Origin: Mesorhizobium xinjiangense | Lineage (GTDB): Bacteria; Pseudomonadota; Alphaproteobacteria; Rhizobiales; Rhizobiaceae | Assembly: GCF_009749525.1 (NCBI RefSeq) | Contig: NZ_WOAC01000010.1 | Span: forward strand, 62,001-126,000 | Reading direction: 5' to 3' | DNA length: 64,000 nt | Shown here: one piece after another, positions 1 through 8,300 of the stretch | How positions within the stretch are numbered: position 1 is the first letter of the stretch | How the letters are laid out: the number at the start of each line of letters is the position of its first letter | Made by a program: the position numbers and the translations under genes | The notes under the pieces: generated by a model | The model's database searches: none | The model's input: the letters and a program-made list of their open reading frames with translations, nothing else | Told to the model about the DNA's origin: nothing

Positions 1-2331
1 GAACCTCTGCTTGGCCGATTCAAAGGCGCTGCGCGCTGCGGACTTCGCCTGCTTGTTCAGCGTGCCTTCGCTGCCGGTGATATTCGCGGCCTGCATCGCC
101 GCGTCGAGATGGTTGTGGATGATCGAAAACGCCCCGGCATAGGCGTCATAGATGCGCCGCTGCTCGTCGGTGAGTTGATGCTCGACCAGTTCATATTCGA
201 CGCCATCGTAGGACAGCGAACGCGCCGTATAGAGACCGAGCGACCGGAGATCGCGAGCGAGCACCTCCATCGCCGCGACGCCGCCGTCTTCGATCGCCTC
301 CACGAATTCGGCGCGGGTGGCGAAGGGGAAATCCTCGCCGCCCCACAGGCCAAGCCGCTGGGCGTAGGCGAGATTGTGGACCGTGGTGGCGCCGGTGGCC
401 GAGACATAGACGACACGCGCATCGGGCAGCGCGTGTTGCAGCCGCAGGCCAGCACGTCCCTGCTGCGAAGGGGCAACATCGCCCCGTTCTCCCTTGCCGC
501 CGCCGGCGTTCTGCATCGCGTGGCTCTCGTCGAAAATGATCACTCCATCGAAGTCGGAGCCCAACCATTCGACGATTTGCCGGACGCGCGAAACCTTTTC
601 GCCACGGTCATCGGAGCGTAGCGTAGCATAGGTGGCAAATAGGACGCCTTCCGTCAGCGTGATCGGCTTGCCCTGCGGGAAGCGCGACAGCGGCGTCACC
701 AGCAGGCGCTCCATGCCGAGGGCCGACCAGTCCCTTTGTGCGTCCTCGATCAGCTTGTCGGATTTCGAGATCCAGACGGCCTTGCGGCGGCCGCGCAGCC
801 AGTTGTCGAGGATGATGCCGGCCGACTGGCGGCCCTTGCCCGCGCCGGTCCCGTCGCCGAGCATGAAGCCGCGGCGGAAGCGCACAGCATTCTTGGCCTC
901 CGTGGGCGCGGCCTGGACCACGTCGAAGGTCTCGCTGATCGTCCACGATCCGGCGAGATAGTCGGAATGCGCCTCTCCGGCATAGATGACCGTTTCGAGT
1001 TGGGCGTCGGACAGGAACTCGAGAATGTTCGCCGGCAGCATCGGCCGGTAGCTCGGCTTGGGCGGCGCGACGCTCGCCATCGCGGCGGACTGCACCAGCT
1101 TGGTCGGATGGGCCCTCGCGCCGGGAATACGGATCGACTGTAATCCATATTCCTCATAGATGGCGTCGGTCAGTCGGGCGCCCTCGGCCGGCGTCCAGTC
1201 CGCCGTCTCATAGGCGAGTTCGACGCCCTCGGGATCGGCGGCGATCGCGGCAGACGGGCGCGAAGCGGCCGAGCGCGCGAGATAGCTGCGTACGGTCCTG
1301 GGCGTTGCGGTCAGACGTGGCGCCGAAACGACCGGCAATCGCGGCGGCACCTGGGCTTCGATCCAGTCGAGCAGCGTGGCGACATCCGGCGCGATGCCCG
1401 GCGAGGCCGGGACTATGGCCGGATCGTCGGCGGGCGCCTTGTCGATGACGGTCAGCCGCGTCGGGAAACTCGTGCCGTGCCTGGCATAGACCGAACCGGC
1501 GATAGTGGCGGAGAAGATGACCGTGCCCCGGTCCTGCAAACGGACGAAGGCCTCGCGCCAGTCGGGAAGGTCCGGGCCGACATTGGCGCCGGTGATCGTC
1601 ACCAGCCGCCCGCCGGGTGCTAGGCGATTCAGCGCCGAGGCGATATGGCGGAAGCCCGCGTCGGCCACGCGGCCGGAGACATTCGCCAGGGCTGAGAACG
1701 GCGGATTCATCAGCACGACGCTCGGCACCGCGTTCGCTGCGAGATGATCGTCGATCTGGGCCGCATCGACGCGAGTGAGGTCACAAGCCGGAAAGAGGAA
1801 GGCGAGGAGATCGGCGCGGGTCTCGGCCAGCTCGTTGAGGAGGAGTGTGCCGCCGGTGATTTCGGCCAGGATGGCGAGGAGACCCGTGCCGGCCGAAGGC
1901 TCCAGCACGATGTCGTTCGGCATGATCGCGGCTGCCGTCACCGCCGCGAGACCGAGCGGAACGGGCGTCGAAAACTGCTGAAGCGCCTGGCTCTCTTCCG
2001 AGCGGCGCGTATGCGTCGGCAGAAGGCCGGCGATCTTTGTCAGTGCGGAAAGCCGTGAAGCCGGATTGCCGGCTTTGCGGAAAAGCGCGCGTCCGTATTT
2101 GCGCAAGAAGAGGACGGTCGCGACCTCGCAGGCGTCGTAGGCCGCTTTCCAATCCCAGGCGCCAGCGGCATCGGAAGCGCCGGAGGCGGCCTCCATAGCC
2201 ACGCGCAGAATGGCCGCATCGACACGCTCGCCGCGTTCGAGATGACCAAGGAGGTGACGGGCGGCCGCGAGGATGGCGGGCGCATGGGCAATGGGCGCGA
2301 CCGGGGAGGCCACGGGCAACGTGATGTTCAT
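1..2331 (-). CDS. Strawberry-notch-like methylase/helicase, 3' end outside window
   Basis: The reading frame is open from an ATG at 2331 to the window edge (777 codons), so the C-terminus is missing. The N-terminal part holds a class I methyltransferase fold: a SAM-binding LEPSAGTG motif near residue 141 and the catalytic-type NPPFS near 209. Further on are a Walker A motif GDGTGAGKGR near 490 and a DESH Walker B box near 600, the superfamily 2 helicase layout of strawberry-notch proteins. Such fused methylase-helicases are common on rhizobial plasmids and integrative elements next to ParB-like and DUF932 genes, as here. The substrate is unknown; DNA modification or remodelling of the element is an inference. 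A hairpin precedes the start and a terminator separates it from the upstream gene. Confidence 0.85.
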   Translation of the reverse strand, partial: MNITLPVASPVAPIAHAPAILAAARHLLGHLERGERVDAAILRVAMEAASGASDAAGAWDWKAAYDACEVATVLFLRKYGRALFRKAGNPASRLSALTKIAGLLPTHTRRSEESQALQQFSTPVPLGLAAVTAAAIMPNDIVLEPSAGTGLLAILAEITGGTLLLNELAETRADLLAFLFPACDLTRVDAAQIDDHLAANAVPSVVLMNPPFSALANVSGRVADAGFRHIASALNRLAPGGRLVTITGANVGPDLPDWREAFVRLQDRGTVIFSATIAGSVYARHGTSFPTRLTVIDKAPADDPAIVPASPGIAPDVATLLDWIEAQVPPRLPVVSAPRLTATPRTVRSYLARSAASRPSAAIAADPEGVELAYETADWTPAEGARLTDAIYEEYGLQSIRIPGARAHPTKLVQSAAMASVAPPKPSYRPMLPANILEFLSDAQLETVIYAGEAHSDYLAGSWTISETFDVVQAAPTEAKNAVRFRRGFMLGDGTGAGKGRQSAGIILDNWLRGRRKAVWISKSDKLIEDAQRDWSALGMERLLVTPLSRFPQGKPITLTEGVLFATYATLRSDDRGEKVSRVRQIVEWLGSDFDGVIIFDESHAMQNAGGGKGERGDVAPSQQGRAGLRLQHALPDARVVYVSATGATTVHNLAYAQRLGLWGGEDFPFATRAEFVEAIEDGGVAAMEVLARDLRSLGLYTARSLSYDGVEYELVEHQLTDEQRRIYDAYAGAFSIIHNHLDAAMQAANITGSEGTLNKQAKSAARSAFESAKQRF

Positions 2332-2346
2332 GAGAGGAAACCTCGG

Positions 2347-2381
2347 GAGAGCAGGAGCGGGAAAGCCCGGTCAGCGCTCTC
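2347..2381 (-). promoter_or_regulatory. Hairpin leader before the strawberry-notch gene
   Basis: GAGAGC (2347-2352) pairs with GCTCTC (2376-2381), and inside it CGGG pairs with CCCG across an AAAG loop. Its base lies 15 nt before the ATG at 2331, the same spacing as the hairpins before the ParB-like and DUF932 genes, though the sequence differs. A role in translation control is inferred. Confidence 0.3.
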
Positions 2382-2452
2382 TCTCTCGACCGCCCGGACT
2401 CGCCCCGTCCCGGCGTTCCTCTCCCTCTCAATGCGCGGCGGTAGCCGGCATG

Positions 2453-2486
2453 AAAAAAGCGCCCGGCCGTAAGGCGGGGCGCTTTT
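2453..2486 (-). terminator. Rho-independent terminator
   Basis: A 14-bp stem with one mismatch (2455-2468 with 2473-2486), loop GTAA, is followed on the minus strand by six U. It starts 6 nt after the stop of the broken antitoxin-like gene and would end that transcript before the strawberry-notch gene. The stem also has A/T runs on the other side, so it may work in both directions. Confidence 0.8.
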
Positions 2487-2491
2487 CGGGA

Positions 2492-3136
2492 TCAGCCGAA
2501 ACGACGGCCGGTTTCGGTGAAGGTGTATTCGTTGGCGATGATCGCCTCGTCGACTGCTTCGTCCGACGTCAGATATTCGTATTCGCGTTCGAGTTGCCGG
2601 TAGAGCCAGCGCGCGAGATCGCGCAGCGCCTCGATCACGGCCTCCTCGGCATCGGCGGTCATGTCCTGATAATTCGGGCTATCGCGCTCGACCGAGATCG
2701 CCATGCAGTATTCGTGATAATAATGACCGCGATGATTGGCCTCGGCGCGAAGCTGATAGAAGTTGCGACGTTGGGCCGCCTGGAGCGCGTCGGCGATCCG
2801 GTGAAGCTCGGTATCCTGCGGCGCATAGTCCCTGATGCTGCGCGGGGCGTTCTTCCGCTAGGAATAGAAGGTCTCAAGGCAGGCGCCGTCGCCTTGGCTC
2901 CAGAAGCCACGGAACCAGATGCAAGGCTCCTGTCGGGCGCCTCCGCCACGGAGGCGGATAGCGCGCGTCTTGAGGCGAAGGCCGAGGATTTCGCAGATGC
3001 GCTGGAAATCCTCGTACACGGCCTCGTACCAGTTGTAGTCGAAGCCGCCTTCGCGATACCAGGCGCGGGCTGTCTCCCTGGCTGCGCCGGAGAATTCATC
3101 GAGCCGATAAACGGTGGTTTCGACAACCCTACTCAT
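2492..3136 (-). pseudogene. Antitoxin-like conserved plasmid protein split by an in-frame TAG
   Basis: An ATG at 3136 opens 92 codons (MSRVVETTVYRLDEFS...) ending ...CLETFYS at a TAG (2858-2860). The same frame then continues without a gap for 121 codons (RKNAPRSIRDYAPQD... to ...TFTETGRRFG). Full length would be about 214 residues, which I recall as the usual size of proteins annotated as antitoxin of toxin-antitoxin stability system on rhizobial elements. The relatives I recall read through the stop position with a tyrosine or similar residue, so a single base change probably made the stop. The start overlaps the stop of the upstream gene (ATGAGTAG), suggesting coupled translation. Whether the halves still function, or the stop is a sequencing error, is unknown. 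Confidence 0.7.
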
Positions 3137-3545
3137 CGGGGTCGCCCCCATCGAGAACCTGGGCGAGCCAGCCATCGGTGTAGGTCCATGCGACCGTCTC
3201 GCCGGTGGTAAGCTCGAGGACGTGCGCACCGCCGCCGAAGGCGTCGAGGCGCGGCCGCGAGCATGTGTTCGCGTACTGGAAGCCCCATTTGCCCTTGAGC
3301 CCGAACTTGGCGGCGCAAAGCTTCACGAACTGGATCAGGCGCTCGGGATCGCCAGTGACATCATCGCGCATCCAGAGCTGGGTGCCGCCATGTTCGGGCT
3401 GGATCGACAGAAGGAAGCCTTCGGAGGGCGGTTCCTCCGATGCGCCTTCCTCCGACAGCTTGTTGTAGAGGTCCAACGCGCGGGCGGCGTTGTCGGGCGT
3501 GCCGACGTCGAGAAGGCAGGAGAAATGAGTGAAGTAGTCGGCCAT
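3129..3545 (-). CDS. Conserved hypothetical protein (138 aa) of plasmid/ICE context
   Basis: The 138-residue soluble protein begins MADYFTHFSCLLDVG. It has no signal peptide, membrane segment or motif that I recognise. It is acidic and rich in aromatic residues. The last codons overlap the start of the broken antitoxin-like gene by 8 nt, so the two were probably co-translated. A terminator lies upstream, after the ParB-like gene, so it should have its own promoter. Proteins like this recur beside ParB-like and DUF932 genes on rhizobial elements, which suggests an element-maintenance role, but no biochemical function can be given. Confidence 0.7.
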   Translation of the reverse strand: MADYFTHFSCLLDVGTPDNAARALDLYNKLSEEGASEEPPSEGFLLSIQPEHGGTQLWMRDDVTGDPERLIQFVKLCAAKFGLKGKWGFQYANTCSRPRLDAFGGGAHVLELTTGETVAWTYTDGWLAQVLDGGDPDE

Positions 3546-3557
3546 GACAGGCTCCTG

Positions 3558-3585
3558 AAAACAGAAAACCCGGCGCGACGCCGGG
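3558..3585 (-). terminator. Rho-independent terminator after the ParB-like gene
   Basis: CCCGGCG (3569-3575) pairs with CGCCGGG (3579-3585) around a CGA loop. On the minus strand it is followed by TTTTCTGTTTT. It lies between the ParB-like gene and the 138-aa gene. Confidence 0.75.
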
Positions 3586-3607
3586 CTTGAAGATGGAGAA
3601 TGAAACA

Positions 3608-3627
3608 GGGGCGGCCTGCGCCGCCCC
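3608..3627 (-). terminator. GC-rich hairpin just after the ParB-like stop
   Basis: GGGGCGGC (3608-3615) pairs perfectly with GCCGCCCC (3620-3627), loop CTGC, 12 nt after the stop codon. The following minus-strand bases (TGTTTCATT) are only weakly T-rich, so it may pair up with the stronger terminator next to it or protect the mRNA 3' end. Confidence 0.5.
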
Positions 3628-3639
3628 TGCTGGTGTCGG

Positions 3640-5790
3640 TCATTCGGCCGCGATCACGGACGGTTCGTCGTCTTCGACATCGGCCAGGCCTTCCTCGTCG
3701 CCATCTGTGGCGAGGAAATCCGGCAATGCGGTGTCGTCGCTGTCATCGGTATTCGCCGATGCCTTCACGGCCTGATCGCCATCGTGATCGGCAGCGCGCA
3801 GCGGCTCCGGCAGCCAGCCCGTATCCGCCAGCAGGCGCTCGGCTTCCTTGGCCATATCGCCCTTTTTCAGATGGTCGATGAGTTGAGCCGCGCGCTCGCC
3901 TGCGCCTTCGCGGACAGCCGCGAGGATGCGAGGCTTCGTCACCCGGCCGAGATAGTTTTCGACCGTAGGACGGAAGCCGACCTCCACCATGTCAAGGCCG
4001 GTGACCTGCGCCAACCGGTCGGCTTCGGCCATGCGCCGGTCGAGACCCGCCTGCGAGACGCCGGTGGCGCTGTAGGGGTTGGGCCGCTCATAGAGCGCAT
4101 TGATCCCATAAGCGACGCAATGAGCGAGCAGTGCCAGGCGGCTTGCCTCATCAAGCGCGGCAAGCCAATCCCAGAGTGGGCCATCGTCGGTCGGAATATC
4201 CGCCTTCCAGCCCTCATGCCGCTGATCGACGGACTTCGCATAGGGCGTTTCCGCGAGGTCCGCGCCCTGTTCACGGAAGAAGACGTGATTGACCGAGGCC
4301 TGCAGGCTCGCGCCCGACGTGCCCGTCCGCCGGAAGATGTCGCGCACCAGCTTGTGCAGCAGTGCGGTGAGCGCGACATGCGGACTGGCACCGATCGCAT
4401 CGCGAAGTGCCAGCGTGCGATGCGCGGTCAGCTCGGCCACGAGCCGTTCGGGCAGCGGCTTGATGACGTCTTCCTGATCGTCCTCCTCCGGCTCGGCCGA
4501 TTGCCCGCCGATGGTGATGACGGCGCGTTGGACGGCGGGACCGAAAGGATCGCCGGCATCGCCATCGGCCTCCGGGGCCTCGCCGCCTTCGGGCTCGACC
4601 GGTAGCTCATCCTCGGGACGGACATAGCCGCGGTCCACCGACAGCGAACCGTCGGAATCGATGCTGACGAAGACTCCGGCGATAGCGATGTCGGCCGGAT
4701 CGTAGATCACTGGACGTCGTTCGAAGGCGTCGAGCGCCTGTTCGATCTCGCCGAGGCGCTGATCGACCTCGTCCGGCAGTTCGTCGGCTTCCGCATATTC
4801 GGCCTCAAGACGATCATATTCGTCGCGAAGCGCCTCGCGGGTGGCGCGCTCCTCATCGGTCAGGTCGACGGTCGTGCCGGCAAGCTCACGCAGGCCGTGA
4901 TCGTGGCCATAGGGGAAGCTGACGGCGACCTCGACCCACTTCCAGCCTTCGCCGGCGATGTCCTCGGCGACAGTCTTCATCTTTTCGCCGACCAGGCTGT
5001 CGAGCAAAACCGGATCCTGCAACCATCCGCCATTGTCGTCCTCGAACAGGTCGCGCAGCACGGTGCCGTCCGCCACCTCATAGGCGTCAATGCCGACGAA
5101 CACGGCCCGCTTGTCGGAAGCGCGCACCGCGGTCTCGGTGAGCATGCGGCGAATCTGCCAGGGTTCGTTCTGCCAGCTATCGCGGATGGCCTCCCAGACC
5201 TGTTCCTGGCGGGCATGATCGGCAGACACGGTGAATGCCATGAGCTGTTCGAGCGTCATGCCGTCCTCGGCATAGACGTCGAGCAGGACCGGCGAGACCG
5301 CGGCAAGCCGGAGGCGCTGCTTGACGACCTGGGCCTGCACGAAGAATGCGGCGGCGATGGCCTCCTCGGTCATCCCCTTGTCGCGCATGGCCTGGAAGGC
5401 CCTGAACTGATCGAGAGGATGGAGCGGTGCGCGCTCGATGTTCTCGGCCAGCGATACTTCGTCAATGAGGACGTCGGCATTCGCCTCCGAGACGACGCAG
5501 GGCACCGGGGCGGTCTTGTTGAGCCGCTTCTTCTTGGCGAGCAATTCAAGTGCCCGGTAGCGCCGCCCGCCGGCAGGAACCTCGAACATGCCGGTCTCCT
5601 GGCCATAGGCATCGAGCACGGGGCGGACATGCAGGCTCTGGATGAGACCGCGCCGGGCGATCGATTCCGCCAGTTCCTCGATTGAAACGCCGGCCTTGAT
5701 GCGGCGGACGTTCGATTGGCTGAGCATGAGCTTGTTGAAGGGGATGTCGCGCGAGGACGACAGGGTGATTTTCTGAACGGCAGTTGCCAT
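3640..5790 (-). CDS. Large ParB/RepB/Spo0J-type nuclease-domain protein (716 aa)
   Basis: The N-terminal 200 residues form a ParB domain: LSQSNVRRI near 24-32, the PAGGRRYRAL box near 72-81 and the ENIERAPLHPLDQF box near 117-130, followed by a helix-turn-helix region. The remaining 500 residues are acidic and include a long charged helical stretch (about 300-360) and an Asp/Glu-rich linker around 395-450. That is far longer than chromosomal ParB (about 300 aa) and matches the large ParB-like proteins of rhizobial plasmids and integrative elements. The ParB fold of this family can bind CTP or act as a nuclease; which applies here is not visible. A structured leader hairpin sits 15 nt before the ATG, and a hairpin and terminator follow the stop. 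No ParA partner is in the window. Confidence 0.85.
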   Translation of the reverse strand: MATAVQKITLSSSRDIPFNKLMLSQSNVRRIKAGVSIEELAESIARRGLIQSLHVRPVLDAYGQETGMFEVPAGGRRYRALELLAKKKRLNKTAPVPCVVSEANADVLIDEVSLAENIERAPLHPLDQFRAFQAMRDKGMTEEAIAAAFFVQAQVVKQRLRLAAVSPVLLDVYAEDGMTLEQLMAFTVSADHARQEQVWEAIRDSWQNEPWQIRRMLTETAVRASDKRAVFVGIDAYEVADGTVLRDLFEDDNGGWLQDPVLLDSLVGEKMKTVAEDIAGEGWKWVEVAVSFPYGHDHGLRELAGTTVDLTDEERATREALRDEYDRLEAEYAEADELPDEVDQRLGEIEQALDAFERRPVIYDPADIAIAGVFVSIDSDGSLSVDRGYVRPEDELPVEPEGGEAPEADGDAGDPFGPAVQRAVITIGGQSAEPEEDDQEDVIKPLPERLVAELTAHRTLALRDAIGASPHVALTALLHKLVRDIFRRTGTSGASLQASVNHVFFREQGADLAETPYAKSVDQRHEGWKADIPTDDGPLWDWLAALDEASRLALLAHCVAYGINALYERPNPYSATGVSQAGLDRRMAEADRLAQVTGLDMVEVGFRPTVENYLGRVTKPRILAAVREGAGERAAQLIDHLKKGDMAKEAERLLADTGWLPEPLRAADHDGDQAVKASANTDDSDDTALPDFLATDGDEEGLADVEDDEPSVIAAE

Positions 5791-5805
5791 GGTCTTTCAC
5801 TCCGC

Positions 5806-5844
5806 GACGGGCGCCGAGAGCCTCTCTCTCAGCTCAAACCCGTC
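5806..5844 (-). promoter_or_regulatory. Structured 5' leader (copy A) of the ParB-like gene
   Basis: In transcript sense, GACGGG pairs with CCCGTC (5839-5844 with 5806-5811). An inner stem GAGAG/CTCTC closes the loop AGAGG. The base of the hairpin is 15 nt before the ATG at 5790. The DUF932 gene has the same structure with the same outer stem, loop and spacing but a different inner stem that still pairs. The remaining 119 bases up to 5963 show no gene. Confidence 0.7.
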
Positions 5845-5963
5845 ACGAAGCGAAGCGCCGCCCTCTTACTCTAGGAGGGCAGCGCAACGGAAACGGCGAA
5901 GCGGAAAGGCACGAACGCGCAAAGCCGGAGACACGGAAATCCGCATCCCCGGCCTCACGGCTA

Positions 5964-7157
5964 TCAGGCCGCGCGATCCAACAGCTTCTTGGCCTTGGCC
6001 TCCATGTCGAGGCGGGCATCCTGATGGGGTTTGTCGCGAGCGACGGCGGTGATGCCCTGAACGAAATCGAAGATGGATTCCGGTGGGCGGCCTTCCTCGG
6101 TGAGCACCGTATCAATGATTCTGCCCGTCTCTGCCTTGGAAAAACCGCGACGGCGCAGGAAGTCGGTGCGATCCTCATCGGTCCTCGCCACGATCCGCTC
6201 GCGGGCGGCCTTGATCCCGTTGACGAAGGGGATTGGTGAGGAGTTGGCGAAATTGAACAGCGCCGGCGCTGCCTCATGGGCGAAGCGATTGGCGGCGTAT
6301 TTCGAGTGGCGGATGGTGATTTCCTCGAAATCCTCCACGCCCCACAGATTGCGATTCTGGCAGACGGCGCGGAGATAGAAGCTCGCCATGCCGAGCGTTT
6401 TCGCGCCGACTTCCGAGTTCCAGCAGTAGAATCCTCGGAAGTAGAGGTCGGGTGAGCCGTCCGGCAGGCACCCGGCTTCTATCGGGTTGAGATCGTCGAC
6501 CAGGAACAGGAACACGTCTCGGTCGGAAGCATAGAGCGTCGTCGTGTCCTTGGTGATGTCGACGCGCGGATTGTAACGCCCGGTCGACCAGTCGAGCACC
6601 CCCGGCACCTTCCAACGGGTATCGCCCGTGCCGTTACCGGCGATACGCTGCACGGCCTCGACCAGCTCATAGTCGTAGATGCGGCCATAGTCGGGGCCGG
6701 TGACGGCCCGAAGCTCGACGCGACCGGCATCGGTTTCGAACGTCTTGATCTGTTCAGCACGATTGGAGGTCAGGCCATATTGCAGGTTGATGCCTGCAAG
6801 CACCGCCGGGAGCTGGCGCAGATAGGCGGCCGGAGCGCCGACCTGACTGGCGAGTTGGCCGAAGGACCAGTGCGTCGGAGCGACCGGCGTGTCCGAACCC
6901 GGCAGGATCAAGGACAGACGCTCGGAATCGGTGCGGCTCGCCTCCACGTGAATGAGTGCGCTCTCGACCACCCGCGTCCTGCTGTGCTCGGCGCGATCCC
7001 GCACGGAGCGTGCCAGTTCGTTAAGCGACAGATAGCGTTCGTCCGCGGGGCGCGAGAACCATTCCGAGGAAACACGGCCGATCCGTTCGCCGCGGTTCAC
7101 ATCCACCTTGTAGCCACCGCTCACGTCACGGCGGCCGTCCAGAACCTGCATATTCAT
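5964..7157 (-). CDS. DUF932 domain protein (about 397 aa)
   Basis: The protein matches the DUF932 (YfjQ-like) family across its length, with the typical blocks HWSFGQLASQVGAPAAYLRQ near 95-115, a tyrosine-rich GPDYGRIYDYELV stretch and RGFYCWNSEVGAKTLGM near 245. It has no membrane segment. I chose the ATG at 7157 rather than one at 7172: a GGAG lies 8 nt before 7157, and the leader hairpin then ends 15 nt before the start, exactly as in the ParB-like gene. DUF932 proteins are widespread on plasmids, phages and integrative elements, often annotated as inhibitors of plasmid or phage functions, but no activity is established. The neighbours suggest an element-maintenance role. Confidence 0.85.
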   Translation of the reverse strand: MNMQVLDGRRDVSGGYKVDVNRGERIGRVSSEWFSRPADERYLSLNELARSVRDRAEHSRTRVVESALIHVEASRTDSERLSLILPGSDTPVAPTHWSFGQLASQVGAPAAYLRQLPAVLAGINLQYGLTSNRAEQIKTFETDAGRVELRAVTGPDYGRIYDYELVEAVQRIAGNGTGDTRWKVPGVLDWSTGRYNPRVDITKDTTTLYASDRDVFLFLVDDLNPIEAGCLPDGSPDLYFRGFYCWNSEVGAKTLGMASFYLRAVCQNRNLWGVEDFEEITIRHSKYAANRFAHEAAPALFNFANSSPIPFVNGIKAARERIVARTDEDRTDFLRRRGFSKAETGRIIDTVLTEEGRPPESIFDFVQGITAVARDKPHQDARLDMEAKAKKLLDRAA

Positions 7158-7172
7158 AGGATCAATCTCCAT

Positions 7173-7212
7173 GACGGGCGCCGGAGACCTCTTCTCCAGC
7201 CCTCAACCCGTC
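7173..7212 (-). promoter_or_regulatory. Structured 5' leader (copy B) of the DUF932 gene
   Basis: In transcript sense, GACGGG (7212-7207) pairs with CCCGTC (7178-7173). The inner stem GGAGA/TCTCC closes the loop AGAGG, identical to copy A. The inner stem differs from copy A at both sides yet stays paired, and the GGCG between the stems is the same. From 7213 to 7445 I see no gene. Confidence 0.7.
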
Positions 7213-7445
7213 ACGGCAAACCCGATCCACTCTCACTCTCTTGTCCCCGCGAGAGCCGAAAATCCTGGCGCCACGGGGATTGCGGGACCCTTTCGCCAGG
7301 GTTGGAAGCCGGGAGGATGAAAGCCTGGAAATGGTGCGCTGTAGACCCTGCTTTGACAGCAGGTCGAGAAATCATGTTCGTTTCTCCGTTCTTAGGGTGG
7401 ATATCTGGGCATGAGGTGATCTTGAATATAGAATCATGTTGAAAA

Positions 7446-7464
7446 ATCCGCGCTAAAAGCGGAT
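7446..7464. promoter_or_regulatory. Inverted repeat before abiEi
   Basis: ATCCGC (7446-7451) and GCGGAT (7459-7464) form a perfect 6-bp inverted repeat 8 nt before the abiEi start. AbiEi antitoxins of the characterised type repress their own operon by binding inverted repeats in the promoter, so this is a candidate operator. Confidence 0.45.
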
Positions 7465-7472
7465 AATGAAAC

Positions 7473-8300
7473 ATGGTTCACGATCAACGTTCAGCTCTGT
7501 CAAGCTATGTTAGCCGCCTTCTATCTATGGGGCGGACGGTCTTCACCGCCGAGGAGGCCGAGGACGCGTTGGGCGTCGGGCGTGGTGCGCTTCTGGATGC
7601 TGCTGAGCGGCTGCAGCGCCGCAAGGCTCTACTGAATCCGCGGCAAGGCTTCTATGTCGTCGTTCCCCCGCAATTTGCGTCGTGGGGTGCGCCACCACCG
7701 GCCTGGTACATCGACGACCTCATGCGCTACGAGGGCCACGCATACTATGTTGGGCTTCTCAAGGCTGCGGAACTGCATGGGGCTACGCATCAGGCGGTCA
7801 TGGAATTTCAGGTCGTGTCGGGCAAGCGCCTTCCGAAAATCCGGGCCGGCCGTAATCTGGTCGTCTTCTACTTCCGCAAGGACATGGAGGCGGTGGTGAC
7901 GGGGATCGAGGACCGGAAGACCGATACCGGCAAGATGAAGATCTCGTCGGCCGCTCTTACCGCTCTCGATCTGTTGCGCTATCCGCAGGCTTCCGCCGGA
8001 ATCGACAACGTCGCCACGGTGCTCTCCGACCTCGGCCAAAAGATCGATGCGGATCAGCTCGCCGCTCTGTCCGTCACGGTAGAGCGGCCAGCCGTTCAAC
8101 GTCTCGGGCATTTGTTGGATCGTCTCGGTCACGAAGCTCTGACGGGCCCGATGTTCGACGCACTACAGGTGCGAGGAACGGTGTCATGGGCCGAGCTTGA
8201 CCGGCAAGAAGCCCGGGACCCTGACTTTGCGCCCGAACCACGGGAGCGCGATGCCCGCTGGCGGATCGTCGTACGGCGTGTACCGGAGGTCGACGAATGA
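7473..8300 (+). CDS. abiEi: AbiEi-type antitoxin and transcriptional repressor
   Basis: The 275-residue protein has an N-terminal winged-helix region (about residues 10-60, FTAEEAEDALGVGRGALLDAA) followed by the AbiEi core with PPQFASWGAPPPAWYIDDLM near 65-85 and YYVGLLKAAELHGATHQ near 90-105. AbiEi neutralises the AbiEii nucleotidyltransferase toxin and represses the operon. The stop overlaps the toxin start (ATGA), the usual arrangement for this type IV toxin-antitoxin and phage abortive-infection system. The inverted repeat upstream would be its operator. Its place beside element-maintenance genes suggests a role in stabilising the mobile element as well as phage defence. Confidence 0.9.
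   Translation: MVHDQRSALSSYVSRLLSMGRTVFTAEEAEDALGVGRGALLDAAERLQRRKALLNPRQGFYVVVPPQFASWGAPPPAWYIDDLMRYEGHAYYVGLLKAAELHGATHQAVMEFQVVSGKRLPKIRAGRNLVVFYFRKDMEAVVTGIEDRKTDTGKMKISSAALTALDLLRYPQASAGIDNVATVLSDLGQKIDADQLAALSVTVERPAVQRLGHLLDRLGHEALTGPMFDALQVRGTVSWAELDRQEARDPDFAPEPRERDARWRIVVRRVPEVDE

Noticed and set aside
2242-3211. Plus-strand frames of up to 312 codons at the left end
   Set aside because: They are antisense to the strawberry-notch gene and the antitoxin-like pseudogene and show no family features.
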